This document shows positions 22,010 to 24,806 of a stretch of DNA of 24,806 nucleotides, piece after piece. The notes beneath the pieces are model-generated. The model was not told where the DNA came from. It worked only from the letters and a program-made list of their open reading frames with translations, and searched no databases. The translations under genes were made by a program, and so were the position numbers. The stretch comes from a virus, in IMG/VR virus record IMGVR_UViG_3300032246_001380, positions 1 through 24,806 of that record; one strand, given 5' to 3'. Numbering within the stretch: position 1 is the first letter of the stretch; each line of letters opens with the position of its first letter.

Positions 22010-22318
22010 TTACTGTTGATCTGGCTTTGGTCCGAAATCTACCTTTGCCCGCTCAACAATAAATGTGCCAGCCTTTTCTCCTTTGTTTTTGAGGAATCCC
22101 AATTTCACCAGGGAAATAGGTCGCCCCATAAAGTCCGTTTTTTCAATTTCCTCCAGCAATTTGTAGGATCGACACGCCCCGAAATTGCTAGTGTAGGTTA
22201 CCACCAATGTTCCACAATCCAACCTGGTGCCTGCTGGTATCTTTGGAGGCTTGGCAATCTGCTTAAAATAAGCTGCGTTAACATCCTTTTGTTTTCGATC
22301 TATGTAATTCCAGCTCAT
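22010..22318 (-). CDS. Hypothetical early protein (102 aa)
   Basis: A 102-residue basic protein starting MSWNYIDRKQKDVNAAYFKQ, with a beta-rich centre (GTLVVTYTSNFGACRSYKLL) and a Lys/Gly-rich end. AAGGAG is upstream. It follows the DUF669-like gene by 12 bases and is the last gene before the structured intergenic region, so it probably belongs to the recombination/replication operon. Not recognised. Confidence 0.7.
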   Translation of the reverse strand: MSWNYIDRKQKDVNAAYFKQIAKPPKIPAGTRLDCGTLVVTYTSNFGACRSYKLLEEIEKTDFMGRPISLVKLGFLKNKGEKAGTFIVERAKVDFGPKPDQQ

Positions 22319-22330
22319 TCCGTGAACTCC

Positions 22331-22813
22331 TTAAAATGCTAGGTTTTCCTGTGAATCAAAAACAGTTATTTCCGCTGGTGCCATGTTCGCCAGGAATTTT
22401 AGCTGCATGGTAGTTGCACCAGTTTTTTTGCTGGTCCATGGGCTGATCTTCCATCGCGCCGATGAACCGCCCAAATCCTGCAATGCCAATGGAAGCATCC
22501 TAGAAAATGGTCGTAGTGGTGGGATCCAGGAAGCCGTATCAATTCCAAGGGTGGCAAGCTCACCGCCAAACCTTCCCACGGCATTTCCATCCGTCAGCCA
22601 ACTGGTGTGTTCCAGGGTTTGCCTGGTTGCGCATGGTCCGGATTCAATCAATAGAATCCATTTAACGATTGTTGCCCCATTGTTTGCTTTCTCCAATACA
22701 GCTGATCGGATTTGACCGCGGTATTCTCCCGCAACCAAATCATCTACCTTTACCGCGTTCCCAGTTGGAACAAATGTATCATCCCAATATTCCAAACCAA
22801 AATCATTCGACAT
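22331..22813 (-). CDS. DUF669-like, putative single-stranded DNA-binding protein
   Basis: From the ATG with AAGGGA upstream the protein has 160 residues. It begins MSNDFGLEYWDDTFVPTG, then VAGEYRGQIRSAVLEKANNG and TIVKWILLIESGP. That arrangement (acidic N-terminus, 'AGEY' strand, 'NG-x-x-x-x-x-x-x-x-I-x-x-GP' OB-like strands) resembles DUF669/SSB-like phage proteins found with recombinases. It follows the annealing-protein-like gene with an 11-base overlap. The assignment is from pattern and context, not a certain homology. Confidence 0.65.
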   Translation of the reverse strand: MSNDFGLEYWDDTFVPTGNAVKVDDLVAGEYRGQIRSAVLEKANNGATIVKWILLIESGPCATRQTLEHTSWLTDGNAVGRFGGELATLGIDTASWIPPLRPFSRMLPLALQDLGGSSARWKISPWTSKKTGATTMQLKFLANMAPAEITVFDSQENLAF

Positions 22814-23525
22814 TGCATTCCCTTTCATAGTTTTGCATTTCATTGATAATTATCATTGCCTGCCTGTTGGTTAAATCCTTGCTTGATTTAACCTGGAATT
22901 TCGCAAGGGTTTCTTCCCTCCAATTTGCTGGCAATTTATCCGCCACGGATTTAATCGTTGCCTGCAATTGCCTAAGAATTTGTGGTGTTATTGGGTCGTT
23001 GCCTGGTGGAGGCTCCGGAATCTCAATTGGATTGCTCTCAATTGCCAAAGGTGGGAAGGATTGTACACCAGGAATACCAACCACTTCAGTTTCATCAAGC
23101 ATCCCTAGCCCACACAGGGAAAGGGTTAGCCGCCGTTTGGCTTTGGTTAACGCTTTCATCCGCGCATTGGCCAGCTCTTCGCCTTGCGCCTTGCCGATTG
23201 GCACAACACCAATTTCGGTATCGATTCTACCTGTCTTATCAGTTCCAGAAACCTGTGCCGTTATGACACCATCCGCGGCTGTGATGCTGTCGATGCGAAT
23301 GGAAACCTGATGAAGTTTTCGTAGTTGGTCTGTGCATCCACGGAGAGCATATAAAGTAAGTTTGCCATTTAGGACAATGTATCCAAATGGTCTGGTTGTG
23401 GGCAGCAATCCAATCGCATCGCAAACCCGGTTGTAATATGCGACTCGCTCAGCTGGTGATAAGGTTTTCAAGTCGCCTTCAATAATTGCTGATTCTGCTT
23501 TTTCACTTATCGTTAATTCATTCAT
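22803..23525 (-). CDS. Putative single-strand annealing (recombination) protein
   Basis: From the ATG with AAGGAG nine bases upstream it has 240 residues. The core reads YYNRVCDAIGLLPTTRPFGY, VLNGKLTLYALRGCTDQLRK, EIGVVPIGKAQGEELANARM and TKAKRRLTLSLCGLGMLDET. I recall this conserved pattern from a widespread phage family placed in recombination modules with SSB-like genes, with features shared with RecT/Bet/Erf-type annealing proteins (a basic helix in a 'NARMKALTKAKRR' segment). The C-terminal 70 residues are a separate helical domain after a Pro-rich linker. Exact family membership is uncertain. Confidence 0.65.
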   Translation of the reverse strand: MNELTISEKAESAIIEGDLKTLSPAERVAYYNRVCDAIGLLPTTRPFGYIVLNGKLTLYALRGCTDQLRKLHQVSIRIDSITAADGVITAQVSGTDKTGRIDTEIGVVPIGKAQGEELANARMKALTKAKRRLTLSLCGLGMLDETEVVGIPGVQSFPPLAIESNPIEIPEPPPGNDPITPQILRQLQATIKSVADKLPANWREETLAKFQVKSSKDLTNRQAMIIINEMQNYERECNVE

Positions 23526-23526
23526 G

Positions 23527-23730
23527 TTACTCGCTCCTTTGATGTTCATCACGCATAATGATGTAGTCCTGTCGCTCTGCCACCAGTCGCAGTTGGGCGC
23601 GTTTTCCCGTCACACCAACAACCCGAATGTGGAGGATGTCACCTGTCCTGCGATCCACAATTGTTATGCCTTCCCCAATGTTCCGGCTCAGAACCAAACC
23701 GCCCTGGCTGATAATTGCATCATGACTCAT
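23527..23730 (-). CDS. csrA: CsrA-family RNA-binding regulator
   Basis: A 67-residue protein whose residues 11-62 align with CsrA/RsmA: GLVLSRNIGEGITI matches the first strand of CsrA, and DYIIMRDEHQ matches its 'VHREEI' end. Arg16 and Arg60 correspond to Arg6 and Arg44 of E. coli CsrA, the main RNA contacts. It has a 10-residue N-terminal extension not found in typical CsrA. CsrA dimers bind GGA motifs in hairpins near ribosome binding sites, so this copy could alter translation of host or phage messages. GAGGTG precedes the ATG, and it ends one base before the annealing-protein gene. Confidence 0.88.
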   Translation of the reverse strand: MSHDAIISQGGLVLSRNIGEGITIVDRRTGDILHIRVVGVTGKRAQLRLVAERQDYIIMRDEHQRSE

Positions 23731-23941
23731 TTGACACCTCGTTTTCTCCCATGCTAGCCCAGCGGATTTCCCGCTCTTTTAATCGAGCCGTCAGGACATT
23801 TACGCATTGCATTTGCAGCCATATTTCCTGCCGCTGAATCTGGATTTCCGTTTGCAATTCGGCAATTTTTTGCCTTGATATGCTGACCAAATCCCACGCG
23901 CAGGCTAATTGCCTTCCCACAAAATCATCATTGATTGACAT
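23720..23941 (-). CDS. Hypothetical coiled-coil early protein (73 aa)
   Basis: A 73-residue protein dominated by a helix with heptad-like hydrophobic spacing (SRQKIAELQTEIQIQRQEIW), suggesting dimerisation. No domain is recognised. AGG upstream of the ATG is only moderately placed. It overlaps the CsrA-family gene by 11 bases, so the two are probably translated together. The tRNA-like element lies just upstream. Confidence 0.65.
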   Translation of the reverse strand: MSINDDFVGRQLACAWDLVSISRQKIAELQTEIQIQRQEIWLQMQCVNVLTARLKEREIRWASMGENEVSNES

Positions 23942-23969
23942 TTCTTAACCTCCATTCCCACAATCGGGA

Positions 23970-24016
23970 TTGGGTGCCGCGGAATCGAACCGCGGAGAGC
24001 GCCAACCGCACACCCT
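23970..24016 (-). ncRNA. tRNA-like mini-element without anticodon arm
   Basis: On the minus strand a 6-bp acceptor-like stem (GGGTGT with GCACCC) encloses a D-arm-like GCGGTTGGCGC and, after TCTC, a perfect T-arm: CGCGG-TTCGATT-CCGCG with the canonical TTCRANY loop. There is no room for an anticodon arm and no encoded CCA. It lies wholly inside the 84-base gap between two genes. It may be a tRNA-mimicking regulatory RNA or a relic of an attachment site or tRNA gene. Confidence 0.5.
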
Positions 24017-24025
24017 GGTTAATAC

Positions 24026-24301
24026 CTAGGATTCAACAGGCCCTAGGATTTGGTCGAACCTGTCCTGGTATTCGCCCCGACTCCAGATCCAATCATCTAT
24101 GTGCTGGCCGATGTTTTCGGGATCATTTCCACCACAGGGAATGCCCAGATCCTCAATCAGTTCTTGATTATGAATTATCGTCGCAAATGTGCTGTACCAC
24201 CGCCACAGATCCACATAGGTTGCATCTGGCCCCAAACAGGTTTGGTCCATTAACCCACAATCAATTGGTTTAACCTTTGTTCTAATAATTCGGTAATTCA
24301 T
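24026..24301 (-). CDS. Hypothetical acidic early protein (91 aa)
   Basis: A 91-residue acidic protein starting MNYRIIRTKVKPIDCGLMDQ, with aromatic-rich segments (VDLWRWYSTFATI, HIDDWIWSRGEYQD). No membrane segment or motif is recognised. Upstream AGGAATGATCCA gives a usable ribosome binding site. Small acidic early proteins are often host-interference factors, but nothing here shows that directly. Confidence 0.65.
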   Translation of the reverse strand: MNYRIIRTKVKPIDCGLMDQTCLGPDATYVDLWRWYSTFATIIHNQELIEDLGIPCGGNDPENIGQHIDDWIWSRGEYQDRFDQILGPVES

Positions 24302-24321
24302 TGGATCATTCCTCTATTTGT

Positions 24322-24450
24322 TTATCTGGAAATGGTGTGCATGATCTGGACTGTTCCAGGTCCATTGCCGTAAATCACGCTCACGGTTGTGCTGTGGTGA
24401 GCACATCCAATGCCCAAACCACAGATCAAAAACAATGCAATGTATCGCAT
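24322..24450 (-). CDS. Small lipoprotein-like gene (42 aa)
   Basis: A 42-residue frame starting just two bases after the stop of the upstream gene, so translation is probably coupled, since no ribosome binding site is visible. It begins MRYIALFLICGLGIGCAHHS: one Arg, a 13-residue hydrophobic core and Cys16 preceded by LGIG, a loose lipobox. The rest is a short polar tail. If processed it would be a 27-residue lipoprotein. A small membrane protein for superinfection exclusion or host envelope change is a fair guess only. Confidence 0.55.
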   Translation of the reverse strand: MRYIALFLICGLGIGCAHHSTTVSVIYGNGPGTVQIMHTISR

Positions 24451-24451
24451 T

Positions 24452-24649
24452 TTAATAGTTAATTTCAATTTTATCTGAGATGTAAAAGCTGCTTAATTCT
24501 TCGATTTGAGAACCATCCCGTTCCCACCATTCAGCAAATAACAGAAGGGCTGATTTATCATCGACTGCTCGAACTGTCCGTTGGGAGCACCAGCCGTTAG
24601 TAAGCAGGGTATAGGTAATAGTAAAAAAGAATTGATTAGAAACGATCAT
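24452..24649 (-). CDS. First early gene, hypothetical protein
   Basis: I favour the ATG preceded by AGGT at seven bases, giving 65 residues (MIVSNQFFFTITYTLLTNGW). In-frame ATGs at 24661 and 24679 are possible. The N-terminal third is hydrophobic and aromatic, the remainder has ALLLFAEWWERDGSQIEELS. No family is recognised. It is the first gene after the late terminator and circle junction and so the likely first early gene. Confidence 0.62.
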   Translation of the reverse strand: MIVSNQFFFTITYTLLTNGWCSQRTVRAVDDKSALLLFAEWWERDGSQIEELSSFYISDKIEINY

Positions 24650-24675
24650 TTCAAACCTCATTGTGTTTCCGGATC

Positions 24676-24687
24676 CCAACCGGTTGG
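24676..24687. repeat. 12-bp perfect palindrome upstream of early genes
   Basis: CCAACCGGTTGG reads the same on both strands and is followed by the GGTCCGAACC near-palindrome. It lies 26 bases upstream of the first early gene start, where an operator might be. It could also be chance in a genome that is rich in palindromes. Confidence 0.45.
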
Positions 24688-24731
24688 TCCGAACCTTCTT
24701 GGCTCGACATTTTCAATATCGGCAATCCGCT

Positions 24732-24806
24732 CCAAAATGTCCAGCGGAGTTTTGGAAATTGGTTTGGAATTTCCCTAACTTCTTATTTTCTAACAAGATA
24801 TAGAAA
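24732..24806. repeat. Terminal direct repeat, right copy
   Basis: Identical to bases 1-75 of the window. It marks the closure point of the circular assembly. See the left copy for its inverted repeats. Confidence 0.9.

Noticed and set aside
1-24806. Prophage or temperate phage
   Set aside because: No integrase, excisionase, repressor or host flank is visible, and the ends join to a circle.

Overview
The window looks like one complete, circular genome of a small tailed phage (HK97-type head, siphovirus-like tail). Its first and last 75 bases are identical, so the unit genome is about 24,731 bp. Every gene I accept reads on the minus strand, so functional order runs from high to low coordinates. 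I see no integrase, repressor or excisionase, and no DNA polymerase or helicase with recognisable ATPase motifs, which suggests a virulent phage that depends on host replication. The host is unknown. LamG-like 'LWLDAADS' proteins and a papain-like protease recall phages and genomes of the Planctomycetes/Verrucomicrobia/Bacteroidetes sphere, but this is weak inference.

Early region (about 24,660 to 18,620): small unknown genes, a 42-residue lipoprotein-like gene, a tRNA-like mini-element in an intergenic gap, a CsrA-family RNA-binding regulator, a recombination pair (annealing-protein-like gene plus a DUF669/SSB-like gene), a 166-base structured intergenic region ending in an intrinsic terminator, several tiny genes, a replisome-organiser-like gene carrying eight 12-bp iterons inside its coding sequence (a lambda-O-like origin candidate), a zinc-ribbon protein and a PD-(D/E)XK nuclease.

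Packaging and head region (18,434 to 9,520): after a GC-rich 170-base gap (cos candidate) come a P27-like small terminase candidate, a ParB-like protein, a Mom-like DNA-modification protein, an HTH small terminase candidate, large terminase, portal, HK97 prohead protease and major capsid protein followed by an intrinsic terminator, then a small protein, gp6-like connector, head closure protein and HK97 gp10-like protein.

Tail and lysis region (9,520 to 200): tail terminator (DUF3168), tail tube, tail assembly chaperones G/GT joined by a clear -1 frameshift signal (A AAA AAC plus stem-loop), a short tape measure, several unrecognised structural proteins, an HK97 gp74-like HNH nuclease in an unusual place, a LamG-like protein, a holin-like protein, an exported protein and a papain-family (C1) cysteine protease where an endolysin would be expected. 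A strong intrinsic terminator closes the late operon beside the genome junction.

The most notable points are the protease in the lysis position, the phage CsrA, the tRNA-like element without an anticodon arm, the structured intergenic RNA, the iterons inside the initiator gene, and a Mom homologue in a genome unusually rich in some 6-bp palindromes.
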